From assembly GCF_000217935.1 (NCBI RefSeq), contig NZ_AFHI01000016.1:1-64000 (forward strand): a DNA stretch of 64,000 nt, read 5' to 3'. Position 1 is the stretch's first letter, and each line of letters starts with the position of its first letter. The notes beneath the pieces were generated by a model that ran no database searches, had not been told where the DNA came from, and was given only the letters and a program-made list of their open reading frames with translations. This DNA is from Rheinheimera sp. A13L (lineage in GTDB: Bacteria > Pseudomonadota > Gammaproteobacteria > Enterobacterales > Alteromonadaceae). Positions 54,162 through 63,702 of the stretch are shown here, in pieces. The position numbers were made by a program, and so were the translations under genes.

Positions 54162-55202
54162 ATGCACTTGTTGCAACCACTACGACTTAAAATAGCTTTA
54201 GACATGATGGGGGGCGACCATGGCCCCCAATCAACTATTCCTGCAGCAATAGAAGCGCTGTGCGAATTTCCCCATGTAGATCTAGTCCTCTGCGGCGATT
54301 CCGAAATCCTTACACATGACTTAGAACAGGCTGGATATTTAAATCATCCTCAGCTTTCTGTTCAGCATGCTTCCCAAACTGTTCTGATGACCGACAAACC
54401 TTCTGTGGCTTTGCGCAATAAGCGCCAGTCGTCGATGCGTATTGCTCTTGATTTGGTCGAACAAAACAAAGTGGCTGCTTGTGTCAGTGCCGGTAATACC
54501 GGGGCTTTGATTGCTATGGCGCATTTTGTGTTAAAAATGCTGAATGGTGTCGAACGTCCTGCTCTGATCAGCGCTTTGCCTTCTACTGTCGGCAGTCCGG
54601 TCTTTATGCTGGATTTAGGCGCTACGGTGAATTGCGATTCAGATACCTTATTTCAGTTTGCCGTGATGGGCGCAGTGATGGCCGAAGAAGTGGAAGGCAT
54701 AGTCAAACCCAAAGTGGCTTTGCTGAACATGGGCGAAGAAGAAATCAAAGGTTCGGATCAAATCAAACGCACCTCCTTACTCTTATCCGAATGTGCGGAT
54801 ATCAATTACATTGGCTATATCGAAGGCAATGACATTTTTTCCGGCAAAGCTGACGTCATTGTTTGTGATGGTTTTGTCGGCAATGTAGCGCTGAAAACCT
54901 GTGAAGGTGTAGCGAAACTTATCTTAAAACGCTTAGAAACTGCACTGAAAAACTCCATGTCTGCTCAACTTTTCGGCTGGTTGATCAAACCTTTCCTGAA
55001 AAGTATCTCTTTAGGTGTGAACCCCGACCAGTATAACGGGGCAAGTCTGATAGGATTGCGCGGAATTGTAGTGAAAAGTCATGGAAATGCGACAAAAGAA
55101 GCATTTCTTAGTGCCATCCGTCAGGCCGTGCGCGAGGTTGAACGCCAGGTGCCGGTGAAGATCAAAGACAGGCTGGAACACGTATTAATTGACAAAGCGT
55201 AG
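54162..55202 (+). CDS. plsX: Phosphate acyltransferase PlsX
   Basis: A 346-residue enzyme that makes acyl-phosphate from acyl-ACP for phospholipid synthesis. Landmarks are LKIALDMMGGDHGP near the start, SAGNTGALIAMA near 110, LDLGATVNCD near 152, MGEEEIKGSD near 190 and VCDGFVGNVALK near 230. The ATG is six bases after the rpmF stop with AAGG upstream. fabH follows after six bases. Confidence 0.96.
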   Translation: MHLLQPLRLKIALDMMGGDHGPQSTIPAAIEALCEFPHVDLVLCGDSEILTHDLEQAGYLNHPQLSVQHASQTVLMTDKPSVALRNKRQSSMRIALDLVEQNKVAACVSAGNTGALIAMAHFVLKMLNGVERPALISALPSTVGSPVFMLDLGATVNCDSDTLFQFAVMGAVMAEEVEGIVKPKVALLNMGEEEIKGSDQIKRTSLLLSECADINYIGYIEGNDIFSGKADVIVCDGFVGNVALKTCEGVAKLILKRLETALKNSMSAQLFGWLIKPFLKSISLGVNPDQYNGASLIGLRGIVVKSHGNATKEAFLSAIRQAVREVERQVPVKIKDRLEHVLIDKA

Positions 55203-55208
55203 GGCCCA

Positions 55209-56168
55209 ATGTATTCACGCATTATTGGAACCGGAAGTTACTTTCCGTCTCAGGTCAGAACCAATGCTGACCTTGAAACCATGGTTGAAACCACAGACGA
55301 GTGGATTATTGAACGTACTGGTATCAAAGAACGCCGCATTATAGCTGACAACGAAACTGTTGCTACTATGGGGGCTCAGGCTGCACTCAAAGCTATTGAA
55401 GCAGCCGGCATCGAAAAAAACTCCATCGATATGATTGTCATGGCTACCACCAGCGCTTCCCGTGCTCTGCCAAGTGCAGCTTGCGAAGTGCAGCGTGAAC
55501 TGGATATTCCGGGCATTCCGGCTTTTGACGTAGCCGCAGCCTGTGCAGGCTTCTGCTACGCCTTAAGTATTGCTGACCAGTATGTAAAAAGTGGTATGGC
55601 AAAACGAATATTGGTAATAGGGGCAGATTGTTTATCGCGTTTAATGAGCCCTGAAGATCGCAGCATGGTGATTTTATTTGGTGATGCCGCAGGCGCTGTT
55701 ATTTTAGAAGCCTCTGAAGAGCCGGGTATTTTATCTACTCATATTCATGCTGACGGTAAACATTCCGAATTATTGTATGTCGACAACCCAATACGTGGTG
55801 TTGAAGCTTCAGTGCATAGCTCATGGGGCGCGATGAAAGGCAACGAAGTATTTAAAGTTGCAGTCACCCGTTTATCTGAAGTGGTGGAGCAAACCCTTGC
55901 TGCCAACAACATGGATAAATCACAAATTGACTGGTTAGTACCGCATCAGGCTAACCTGCGCATTATCTCTGCTGTAGCCCGTAAACTGGATATGTCGATG
56001 GATCAGGTAGTGATCAACCTCGACAGATACGGCAATACGTCGGCGGCGACAGTGCCTACAGCTTTAGATGAAGCTGTGCGTGATGGCCGTATTCAGCGTG
56101 GACAAACTATATTGCTTGAAGCATTTGGCAGTGGTTTTGCCTGGGCTTCGGCTTTAGTACGTTATTAA
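55209..56168 (+). CDS. fabH: 3-oxoacyl-ACP synthase III (FabH)
   Basis: A 319-residue condensing enzyme that starts fatty-acid synthesis from acetyl-CoA and malonyl-ACP. The catalytic triad is Cys112 ([10 protein letters not shown]), His246 (VPHQANLRI) and Asn276 ([10 protein letters not shown]). Length and spacing match E. coli FabH. Located in the plsX–fabH–fabD–fabG–acpP operon with a 28-base gap to fabD. Confidence 0.97.
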   Translation: MYSRIIGTGSYFPSQVRTNADLETMVETTDEWIIERTGIKERRIIADNETVATMGAQAALKAIEAAGIEKNSIDMIVMATTSASRALPSAACEVQRELDIPGIPAFDVAAACAGFCYALSIADQYVKSGMAKRILVIGADCLSRLMSPEDRSMVILFGDAAGAVILEASEEPGILSTHIHADGKHSELLYVDNPIRGVEASVHSSWGAMKGNEVFKVAVTRLSEVVEQTLAANNMDKSQIDWLVPHQANLRIISAVARKLDMSMDQVVINLDRYGNTSAATVPTALDEAVRDGRIQRGQTILLEAFGSGFAWASALVRY

Positions 56169-56196
56169 CTATATTACGAGAAGAGTTGCAGGAAAA

Positions 56197-57135
56197 ATGA
56201 TGAACAATAAACTTGCATTGGTATTTCCGGGACAGGGTTCACAAAGCGTCGGCATGTTAGCTGAACTTCACGCTGAGTTTGCGACTGTTCGCGACACCTT
56301 CGCCGAAGCTTCTGCTGCTTTAGGTTATGACTTATGGGCGCTGGTCGCCAACGGTCCTGATACAGAGCTTAATGAAACGCACCGTACTCAGCCTGCTTTA
56401 TTAACAGCTTCTGTTGCTGTCTATCGGGTATGGCTGGAGCAGGGCGGCGCAACTCCTGCTTATTTAGCGGGTCACTCTTTAGGTGAATACTCCGCCTTAG
56501 TTTGTGCTGGTGTATTCAGCTTGGCTGATGCCGTCAAGCTGGTGGAAAAACGCGGTCAGTATATGCAACTGGCTGTGCCTGCTGGTACTGGTGCTATGTC
56601 GGCCATTATTGGTCTGGACGATGCATTGATTGCCAAAGCTTGCGCAGAAGCAGCACAAGGTGAAGTGGTTTCTCCTGTCAACTTCAACTCACCTGGTCAG
56701 GTGGTGATTGCTGGTAATAAAGCCGCAGTTGAACGTGCGAATGAACTTTGTAAAGCCGCAGGTGCCAAACGTGCGCTGCCTTTACCTGTGTCTGTGCCGT
56801 CACACTGCGCTTTAATGAAGCCAGCAGCAGATAAACTGGCAGATGATTTAAACAGTATTTCGTTTCATACAGCTGTCATACCCGTAGTGAACAATGTCGA
56901 CGTTGTTGCAGCTGCGGATGCTGAAGCTATTAAAGATGCCTTAGTGCGCCAGCTGTATAGCCCGGTGCGCTGGACAGAAAGTATTGAATTTTTAGCTGCT
57001 AAAGGCGTGGATACAGTGATTGAACTGGGCGCAGGCAAGGTATTAAGTGGCTTAATTAAACGTATTAACAAAGAACTGAACACTGCTTCAGTCACAGATG
57101 TAGCGTCGTTAAAAGACGCTTTAGCTGCAGAATAA
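56197..57135 (+). CDS. fabD: Malonyl-CoA:ACP transacylase
   Basis: A 312-residue transacylase that loads malonate onto ACP. The N-terminus has LALVFPGQGSQSVGM, the nucleophile is Ser94 in GHSLGEYSAL, and the partner His lies in VPSHCALMKPAA. GCAGGA precedes the tandem ATG ATG start. fabG follows after 15 bases. Confidence 0.97.
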   Translation: MMNNKLALVFPGQGSQSVGMLAELHAEFATVRDTFAEASAALGYDLWALVANGPDTELNETHRTQPALLTASVAVYRVWLEQGGATPAYLAGHSLGEYSALVCAGVFSLADAVKLVEKRGQYMQLAVPAGTGAMSAIIGLDDALIAKACAEAAQGEVVSPVNFNSPGQVVIAGNKAAVERANELCKAAGAKRALPLPVSVPSHCALMKPAADKLADDLNSISFHTAVIPVVNNVDVVAAADAEAIKDALVRQLYSPVRWTESIEFLAAKGVDTVIELGAGKVLSGLIKRINKELNTASVTDVASLKDALAAE

Positions 57136-57150
57136 AAGGCTGAACAGATT

Positions 57151-57900
57151 ATGACGACTCCATTTATTTCTTTAGAAGGTCAGGTAGCTTTAGTCACTGG
57201 TGCAAGCCGTGGTATTGGTCGTGCTATTGCTGAACAATTAGCCGCTTTAGGCGCTAAAGTGGTTGGAACTGCAACAACTGAATCAGGTGCTGCTGCTATT
57301 TCCGCTTATTTAGGTGACAAAGGTTTGGGCCTGGTGTTAAATGTCGGCGATACCGCTTCTATTGAGCAGTGTTTAGAGACTATTAAAGCTCAGTTTGGTG
57401 ATATTGATATTCTGGTGAACAACGCTGGTATTACGCGCGATAACCTGTTGATGCGCATGAAAGAAGAAGAATGGTTCGACATCATGCAAACCAATTTGAC
57501 ATCAGTGTACCGTTTAAGTAAAGCTGTGCTGCGTAGCATGATGAAAAAGCGTCACGGCCGGATCATCAGCATAGGTTCAGTAGTTGGTTCTATGGGGAAT
57601 GCGGGTCAGACGAACTATGCTGCAGCGAAAGCGGGCGTGTTAGGTTTTACCAAGTCATTAGCTAAAGAAGTGGCCTCCCGTGGTATCACGGTGAACGCTG
57701 TTGCACCAGGTTTTATCGACACCGATATGACCAAAGAATTGTCAGAAGAGCAAAAAGAAGCAATTTTCAGCCAGGTCCCGGCGAATCGTCTGGGCCAGCC
57801 GGAAGAGATAGCAGCCGCTGTAGCCTTTTTGGCTTCAGGTCCGGCAGCCTATATTACGGGTGAAACCATTCATATCAACGGTGGTATGTATATGGTGTAA
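57151..57900 (+). CDS. fabG: 3-oxoacyl-ACP reductase
   Basis: A 249-residue NADPH-dependent SDR. TGASRGIG (16–23), NNAG (90–93), Ser143, Tyr156 and Lys160 (YAAAK) form the active site, and the C-terminus HINGGMYMV is the FabG ending. After this gene the operon is interrupted by about 300 bases holding an ERIC-like element before acpP, much longer than the other gaps. Confidence 0.97.
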   Translation: MTTPFISLEGQVALVTGASRGIGRAIAEQLAALGAKVVGTATTESGAAAISAYLGDKGLGLVLNVGDTASIEQCLETIKAQFGDIDILVNNAGITRDNLLMRMKEEEWFDIMQTNLTSVYRLSKAVLRSMMKKRHGRIISIGSVVGSMGNAGQTNYAAAKAGVLGFTKSLAKEVASRGITVNAVAPGFIDTDMTKELSEEQKEAIFSQVPANRLGQPEEIAAAVAFLASGPAAYITGETIHINGGMYMV

Positions 57901-57917
57901 GCTTTTGCCCATGTGGC

Positions 57918-58085
57918 TGAAGTTGCAGTCAATAAAGCTGCGGTTTCAGGAACTAAGGCAAGTTTGCCAAAGTCATTGGTGTCGCAGCGCGACGACAAGC
58001 GAAGAGTTCCCATGAACATAGTTATCTATGTGATTGGGACGACAGAGCGCAGTCAACAAAGCTGCGGCTTCAAGGACAAAGGCAA
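57918..58085. repeat. ERIC-like element, copy 3, inverted and with a duplicated end
   Basis: From 57962 the segment GTCGCAGCGCGACGACAAGC, the palindrome CATAG–TTAT–CTATG, and AGTCAACAAAGCTGCGGCTTC repeat copies 1 and 2 in reverse orientation. The terminal piece AGTCAATAAAGCTGCGGTTTCAGGA at 57926–57950 is a second, partial copy of that end. It lies between fabG and acpP; the 307-base gap holds no gene that I can support. Confidence 0.75.
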
Positions 58086-58207
58086 ATGGTTTGACCAGCA
58101 GGAAAAGCGAAGTGCTTTGCTTGCAACAAATCAGGCTTACGCATAAACTAGCCGCCACACAAAATTGCACCAATTGTTGCGATTTACATGAGAAAAAGGA
58201 AGAAAAG

Positions 58208-58444
58208 ATGAGCAACATCGAAGAACGCGTTAAAAAAATTATCATCGAGCAGTTAGGCGTTAAAGAAGAAGAAGTGAAGCACGAATCTTCTTTCGTTGAC
58301 GATTTAGGCGCTGACTCTCTGGACACAGTAGAATTAGTTATGGCTCTGGAAGAAGAATTCGACACAGAGATCCCAGACGAAGAAGCTGAAAAAATTACAA
58401 CGGTACAGTCTGCTATCGACTATATCAAGGCCCACGCTGAGTAA
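58208..58444 (+). CDS. acpP: Acyl carrier protein
   Basis: A 78-residue acidic carrier protein; the phosphopantetheine is attached to Ser37 in [12 protein letters not shown]. The start [10 protein letters not shown] follows AAGGAAGAAAAG. The longer frame from 58034 runs through the repeat element and is not real. A strong terminator follows within 15 bases, so ACP is probably made in excess of downstream FabF. Confidence 0.97.
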   Translation: MSNIEERVKKIIIEQLGVKEEEVKHESSFVDDLGADSLDTVELVMALEEEFDTEIPDEEAEKITTVQSAIDYIKAHAE

Positions 58445-58458
58445 GCGTTGAGCTGACA

Positions 58459-58492
58459 AAACGGGTAGCCTCTGCTACCCGTTTTTGTTTCT
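58459..58492 (+). terminator. Terminator between acpP and fabF
   Basis: ACGGGTAGC–CTCT–GCTACCCGT is a nine-base perfect stem followed by TTTTGTTT. It can end most acpP transcripts and leaves a smaller share for fabF. Confidence 0.9.
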
Positions 58493-58568
58493 GAAGCTGT
58501 CTGCTACGTACTAAATGCAGGAGTGGATTGACAGCTTTAAAGATTATTTTTCGACTGCGGAGGATTCT

Positions 58569-59807
58569 GTGGCAAAACGTCGAGTGGTTGTGACGGGCTT
58601 AGGTATGCTAACGCCCCTGGGGAACGATGTAACGTCGACCTGGCAGGCTTTATTACAAGGTCAAAGTGGAATAGCGCTGTTTGATCATATTGATCCAGAG
58701 GCTTACACCACCAAATTTGCAGGTTTAGTCAAAAATTTTGACGTCGAACAGTTTTTCCCGGCCAAAGAAGCCAAAAAAATGGATTTATTTATCCAGTACG
58801 GAGTGGCTGCCGGTGTGCAGGCCTTTCGGGATTCCGGACTGGAAATTAACGAAGAAAACGCCGAACGTATTGGTGTTGCTGTAGGTTCAGGCATTGGTGG
58901 TTTAGGTTTAATTGAAGAAAACCACACCAAATTATTGAACAGCGGCCCACGTCGTTTATCGCCGTTTTTTGTGCCTTCTACCATTATCAACATGATTTCC
59001 GGTCATTTATCCATTATGTTAGGTCTGCAAGGTCCAAATATCAGTATTGTGACCGCTTGTACTACAGGTGTGCATAACATTGGTCAGGCCGCCCGTATGA
59101 TTGCTTACGGTGATGCGGACGCGATGATTGCAGGTGGTGCAGAAAAAGCATCGACCACTTTAGGTATGGGTGGCTTTGGTGCAGCCCGTGCTTTATCAAC
59201 CCGTAACGACGCGCCTCAACAGGCCAGCCGTCCATGGGATAAAGACCGTGATGGTTTTGTATTAGGCGATGGCGCTGGTGTGGTAGTACTGGAAGAGTAT
59301 GAACATGCCAAAGCCCGTGGCGCTAAGATTTACGCAGAGCTGGTCGGTTTTGGTATGAGTGGTGATGCTTATCATATGACATCTCCTCCAGAGAATGGTC
59401 GTGGTGCTGCTTTGGCGATGAAAAATGCCTTGCGTGATGCCGGCGTGAACGCTGAGCAAGTGCAATACATTAACGCTCATGGTACCTCTACGCCAGCAGG
59501 TGACATTGCTGAAACTATGGCGATTAAATCTATTTTTGGTGCTAAACCAGAAGGATTAATGGTCAGTTCCAGCAAGTCGATGATGGGGCACTTGTTAGGT
59601 GCTGCGGGTTCTGTTGAATCCATCATTACGATTTTGTCCCTGATCGACCAGAAAGTATCACCAACCATCAACCTGGATAATCCGGATGAAGGTTGTGACT
59701 TAGACTATGTGCCGCATACGGCCCGCGACTCCAAAATGGAATATGCTTTATGTAATTCTTTTGGTTTTGGTGGTACTAACGGTTCTATTCTGTTTAAGAA
59801 AATCTAA
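58569..59807 (+). CDS. fabF: 3-oxoacyl-ACP synthase II (FabF)
   Basis: A 412-residue elongating condensing enzyme. I use GTG 58569 ([18 protein letters not shown]) because GCGGAGG lies five bases upstream and the length then equals E. coli FabF; the ATG at 58515 would add 18 unrelated residues. The active site is Cys164 (TACTTGVHN) with histidines in [12 protein letters not shown] and [11 protein letters not shown] terminator hairpin follows. Confidence 0.96.
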   Translation: MAKRRVVVTGLGMLTPLGNDVTSTWQALLQGQSGIALFDHIDPEAYTTKFAGLVKNFDVEQFFPAKEAKKMDLFIQYGVAAGVQAFRDSGLEINEENAERIGVAVGSGIGGLGLIEENHTKLLNSGPRRLSPFFVPSTIINMISGHLSIMLGLQGPNISIVTACTTGVHNIGQAARMIAYGDADAMIAGGAEKASTTLGMGGFGAARALSTRNDAPQQASRPWDKDRDGFVLGDGAGVVVLEEYEHAKARGAKIYAELVGFGMSGDAYHMTSPPENGRGAALAMKNALRDAGVNAEQVQYINAHGTSTPAGDIAETMAIKSIFGAKPEGLMVSSSKSMMGHLLGAAGSVESIITILSLIDQKVSPTINLDNPDEGCDLDYVPHTARDSKMEYALCNSFGFGGTNGSILFKKI

Positions 59808-59811
59808 AACT

Positions 59812-59842
59812 TTGGGGTCAGAGCTTCCACTCTGACCCCTTA
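59812..59842 (+). terminator. Terminator after fabF
   Basis: GGGGTCAGAG–CTTCCA–CTCTGACCCC forms a ten-base perfect stem followed by TTATCTG. It separates fabF from pabC, unlike in E. coli where the genes are closer; 114 bases then precede the pabC start. Confidence 0.8.
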
Positions 59843-59955
59843 TCTGCGTTATCCATTTTGAGTCTGAACCATGACTCGGCCTCTGCATTCCCAAAGTCAC
59901 TGATTTCAGGCATACTTTCGGCCAGAATTTTTTCAAATGATGTGGACTGGCATTG

Positions 59956-60720
59956 ATGCTTTACCTACAGGCTCCCAACAGCACAGATCGCAGTTTTCAG
60001 TATGGTGACGGACTTTTTACCACAGTGCGGGTAAAAGACGGCAAAGTCATGTTGTGGGATTTGCATCTAAAACGTTTGGAGTCGGGCGCCAGACGTTTGC
60101 TTATTGGCGATTTTGATACACATGAACTGACCAGAAAAGTACAGCAAAGTATTTCAGCGTCAGAGCAAGTGATTAAAGTACTGATCAGTCGTGGTCAGGC
60201 AGGCCGGGGTTATAGTCCACAAGGTATTGAATCGCCTTGCTGTTATATCAGTACTGCAGCTCTACCTGATTACACCAATTGGCAACAGCAAGGTATTCGC
60301 CTGGGGGTGGCACAATTTAAACTGGCACAGCAACCTGCTTTGGCGGGTTTAAAACACAACAACAGGCTGGAACAGGTGCTGATCAAAGCCGAATTAGCTC
60401 AAAGCGGTTTTGATGAACTTGTGGTTCTGGATCAATGTGGCGCTGTGATTGAAGTGTCAGCCGCCAATCTGATGTTTTGTAAAAACGGCCCGTGGTTTAC
60501 GCCGCAGTTGGATCAGGCTGGTGTCTGTGGGGTTATGCGTCAACATTTGATGGCTCATCTCCTGGTCACCGAAGGCAACTTTAGCCTTGTTGATCTGCAG
60601 CAAGCCGATGCCCTATTGATTTGTAATGCCCTGATGGGTGTAGTGCCGGTGAAGGAATTTGTCGGGCAAACTAAAAATATCGAACTGGTACGTCAGTTTG
60701 TCAGCGGAGTTGAGCTTTGA
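59956..60720 (+). CDS. pabC: Aminodeoxychorismate lyase
   Basis: A 254-residue PLP-dependent fold-type IV enzyme that releases pyruvate from 4-amino-4-deoxychorismate to give p-aminobenzoate for folate. FQYGDGLFTTVRV is the N-terminal signature, the PLP lysine is in LAGLKHNNRLEQV, and EVSAANLMF contains the phosphate-binding region. ATG 59956 is preferred to the adjacent TTG. Its stop codon overlaps the TTG start of mltG (TTGA). Confidence 0.93.
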   Translation: MLYLQAPNSTDRSFQYGDGLFTTVRVKDGKVMLWDLHLKRLESGARRLLIGDFDTHELTRKVQQSISASEQVIKVLISRGQAGRGYSPQGIESPCCYISTAALPDYTNWQQQGIRLGVAQFKLAQQPALAGLKHNNRLEQVLIKAELAQSGFDELVVLDQCGAVIEVSAANLMFCKNGPWFTPQLDQAGVCGVMRQHLMAHLLVTEGNFSLVDLQQADALLICNALMGVVPVKEFVGQTKNIELVRQFVSGVEL

Positions 60721-61757
60721 TCCGAACTTTATTTGTTGTCCTGTTAGTTGCGCTGCTTAGTTATCTGGGGTTAAGTCATGTATGGCAACAGTACAGCCAA
60801 AGCACTTTGCCGCTGACTGAAGCTTATATCGAAATTAAAGCGGGCGACAGCGCGATGAAGCTGTGTCGTAACTGGCAGCAACAACAGCTGCTGAGTAACG
60901 CCCAGTGCCGTTGGTTGTCCATTTACTTACGTATGCACCCTGAATTGGCCAAACTACATCAGGGCGTATACAGGGTACCGCAGGATCAAAAGCCAACCCG
61001 CTTATTACAAATGCTGCATTTATTCGCCAGTGGCAAAGTGGCGCAGTTTTCTTTTAGCATCAAAGAAGGGGAAACCTTAAGCCAAAGCTTAAAACGTTTA
61101 GCCGAAGCAGAATATTTAAAACACGATCTGACCGAAGATACGGATATGGTCGCTTTGGCTGTCTGGCCAGAAAGCTGGGGTGAAAAACCAATCAATGCCG
61201 AAGCGCTGTTTTTTGCTGAAACTTATAATTACACCGCCAACAGCACCAGCACCGAATTATTAAAACGCGCTAACCAGTTGTTGCTGCAACGTTTACAACA
61301 GGCCTGGGATAGTCGTCAGCCTCAATTGCCCTACAAAACCCCCTATGAGCTGTTGATCATGGCTTCTATTATCGAAAAAGAAAGTGGCCACGAACCCGAA
61401 AAACCGCTTGTCAGTTCGGTGTTTGTCAATCGCTTAGCGCTTCGTATGAGACTACAAACAGACCCAACTGTTATTTATGGTTTGGGGGATAGTTTTAATG
61501 GCGATATCACCAGAGCTGATTTACGTAATCCACATCCTTATAATACGTACCAGCATTTTGGTTTACCGCCAGGCCCTATAGCTGCGCCAAGTGGCAGTTC
61601 TATTATCGCCGCAGCTCAACCAGCGCAAAGTGACTGGTTGTATTTTGTCTCCAAAGGGGATGGAACTCATCAGTTTTCCCGCACTCTGGCAGAGCATAAT
61701 GCTGCAGTGCGGCAATATATTTTAAGCAAGAGAATGTTGGAAAAGAAAAAACCATGA
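60717..61757 (+). CDS. mltG: Endolytic murein transglycosylase MltG
   Basis: A 346-residue inner-membrane lytic transglycosylase of the YceG family that cuts nascent peptidoglycan. One N-terminal helix (about 3–20) anchors it, a LysM-like region follows, and the catalytic glutamate lies in [16 protein letters not shown], with the downstream [13 protein letters not shown] and NPYNTY-type [17 protein letters not shown] motifs. The TTG start overlaps pabC by four bases, and the stop overlaps tmk by four. Confidence 0.95.
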   Translation: MIRTLFVVLLVALLSYLGLSHVWQQYSQSTLPLTEAYIEIKAGDSAMKLCRNWQQQQLLSNAQCRWLSIYLRMHPELAKLHQGVYRVPQDQKPTRLLQMLHLFASGKVAQFSFSIKEGETLSQSLKRLAEAEYLKHDLTEDTDMVALAVWPESWGEKPINAEALFFAETYNYTANSTSTELLKRANQLLLQRLQQAWDSRQPQLPYKTPYELLIMASIIEKESGHEPEKPLVSSVFVNRLALRMRLQTDPTVIYGLGDSFNGDITRADLRNPHPYNTYQHFGLPPGPIAAPSGSSIIAAAQPAQSDWLYFVSKGDGTHQFSRTLAEHNAAVRQYILSKRMLEKKKP

Positions 61758-62425
61758 CAACTTCAGGTCGTTTTATTGTAGTGGAAGGGCTGGAAGGTGC
61801 CGGTAAAACCAGTGCTATCCGCACTATTCAACAATGGCTGAACGAACATCAGATCCCATTTATCAGTACCCGTGAACCTGGTGGTACGCCTTTAGCTGAA
61901 CAAATACGCACTATAGTCAAACAAGTGCAGGATGAAAAAGTAGCACCTGAAACCGAGCTTTTATTGATGTACGCCTCCCGGGTGCAACTGGTCAAAACAG
62001 TGATCCAGCCCGCTTTGCAGCAAGGCAATTGGGTACTGGGCGATCGCCACGATTTATCATCACGGGCTTATCAGGGAGGCGGCCGTCAACTGGATGAAAC
62101 CCTGATTAACAGCATCCGTCAGGTGGTTTTAGGGAATTTAAAGCCGGATTTAACGCTGTATCTGGATATAGATCCGGCCATCGGCTTACAACGTGCTCAG
62201 GCCCGGGGTGAGCTGGACCGCATTGAATTAGAGCAACTGGCGTTTTTCCAGCGCACCCGTGCTAAGTATCAACAAATCGCAGCCACTGAAGCCAATATAG
62301 TTACTATTGATGCCAGCCAGTCGATGCAGCAGGTGCAACAGCAAATTCTGGATGCGTTGCAACAAGCTTATCAAAACGGGTCTTTAAGCTGTGATGCAAA
62401 GGCGGATCTTAACCCTGATGTCTGA
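61754..62425 (+). CDS. tmk: Thymidylate kinase
   Basis: A 223-residue kinase that makes dTDP. The P-loop is [10 protein letters not shown] (11–20), the DR motif is in [16 protein letters not shown], and the LID region has RGELDRIE. Longer than E. coli Tmk (about 213) at its C-terminus. Start and stop overlap mltG (ATGA) and holB (ATGTCTGA), indicating a tightly coupled operon. Confidence 0.96.
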   Translation: MTTSGRFIVVEGLEGAGKTSAIRTIQQWLNEHQIPFISTREPGGTPLAEQIRTIVKQVQDEKVAPETELLLMYASRVQLVKTVIQPALQQGNWVLGDRHDLSSRAYQGGGRQLDETLINSIRQVVLGNLKPDLTLYLDIDPAIGLQRAQARGELDRIELEQLAFFQRTRAKYQQIAATEANIVTIDASQSMQQVQQQILDALQQAYQNGSLSCDAKADLNPDV

Positions 62426-63323
62426 TTTTCCCTGGCTGGACTCTTACCAATACAAACTGACTGAATTGGCAGAAGCAGGGCATTTGCATCATGCGATATT
62501 GCTGACAGGCCCTGTAGGTATTGGCAAGTTAGCTCTGGCCAAGCGTCTGGCAGCCTATTTGCTCTGTAAAACACCACAGAAGCAGTTACCTTGTGGTTTA
62601 TGCAAAAGTTGCCAGCTAATGGCATCCGGCCATCACCCGGATCTGTGGCAATTGCCTACTGAAGGCAGCAGCAGTATTGGCGTTGATCCTATACGTGCGC
62701 TTGGTCAGTTTATGCAGGGCGCTTCACAACAAGGTGGGGTGAAGCTGGCGCTTATTCCGCATGCCGAGTTAATGACGGAAGCCGCAGCCAATGCGTTATT
62801 AAAAACACTGGAAGAGCCACCGCAAAACAGTTTTCTGATCTTGCAAAGTGCCCATCCGGCTCAGCTGTTGCCAACTATCTTAAGTCGTTGCCAAAGCTGG
62901 GCTTTAGCTCCTGTCTATGGCGAACAGATAGAACACTGGTTGCAGGAGCACAGCAGCAGACCTGTGCCTGATTTTTTGCTGCAATATGTCGGTGGTGCGC
63001 CTTTATTAGCGCTGAAGTTGCTGGAAAACGACGAAGCAGCAGCAATTTCTGCACAATTGGTTATGCTGAAGAAGTTCGTGTCCGCTCAGTTGGATATGTA
63101 TGAGCTGCTGGCGCATTTGCCGGATACAGAACAATTACCTTCCACCTTATTCTGGTTTGTACGACAGGAGCTGTGGAACAGAGGCAAAGAGATGCAGCTG
63201 AAACATCATCAGTTGTTGTTGTCTTTACAACAATGGGGCCGTGACCGGCAGTTGATCACTGGGCAAAATGCCACGCTGAATTTATCGGCCTTGTTAGTGC
63301 AACTCCGTTCTGCTTTGTTGTAA
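62418..63323 (+). CDS. holB: DNA polymerase III delta' subunit
   Basis: A 301-residue clamp-loader subunit. The start at 62418 ([11 protein letters not shown]) fits the family and overlaps tmk by eight bases. It has the Walker-A-like [12 protein letters not shown], the zinc module [17 protein letters not shown], and the SRC motif LSRCQSW. Delta' is the stator of the clamp loader at the replication fork. Thirteen bases separate it from the pilZ gene. Confidence 0.95.
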   Translation: MSDFPWLDSYQYKLTELAEAGHLHHAILLTGPVGIGKLALAKRLAAYLLCKTPQKQLPCGLCKSCQLMASGHHPDLWQLPTEGSSSIGVDPIRALGQFMQGASQQGGVKLALIPHAELMTEAAANALLKTLEEPPQNSFLILQSAHPAQLLPTILSRCQSWALAPVYGEQIEHWLQEHSSRPVPDFLLQYVGGAPLLALKLLENDEAAAISAQLVMLKKFVSAQLDMYELLAHLPDTEQLPSTLFWFVRQELWNRGKEMQLKHHQLLLSLQQWGRDRQLITGQNATLNLSALLVQLRSALL

Positions 63324-63335
63324 CAGGAGCCTGTT

Positions 63336-63662
63336 GTGGACGAAATTACACTGGATTTTACTGAGCTGAAAGAGCTGTATCGCTGCTATATGCCGTTTCT
63401 GAAAAATGGTGGCTTATTTGTACGCACAGCGAGGCCTTATCGTATGGGGCATTCATTGTCTTTGGTTGTGACTTTACCTGATGCGCTCGAGCCGGTAAGA
63501 GTATCCGGCAAAGTCGCCTGGCTGACACCCCAAGGTGCGCAAAGCTCGACACCAGCCGGTATTGGTGTGGCTTTTATTGACGATAAGTTTCAGCTGCAGG
63601 ATAAAATTGAGAAACTACTGGGTGGTATGCTCGATTCGACTGAACCTACGTACAGCCTTTAG
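63336..63662 (+). CDS. pilZ: PilZ-domain protein (type IV pilus PilZ type)
   Basis: A 108-residue single-domain PilZ protein. The GTG start is preceded by AGGAG. Its beta-barrel segment (about 18–100) includes LKNGGLFVRTARPYRMG and GKVAWLTPQGA. The RxxxR and D/NxSxxG motifs needed for cyclic-di-GMP are not both present, so it resembles the pilus-assembly PilZ, which does not bind the nucleotide. The holB–pilZ–tatD order is the same as in Pseudomonas. Confidence 0.9.
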   Translation: MDEITLDFTELKELYRCYMPFLKNGGLFVRTARPYRMGHSLSLVVTLPDALEPVRVSGKVAWLTPQGAQSSTPAGIGVAFIDDKFQLQDKIEKLLGGMLDSTEPTYSL

Positions 63663-63702
63663 AGTTCAGTGGTTGTTTTAACTATTTTTTTGGAGAAATC
63701 TT

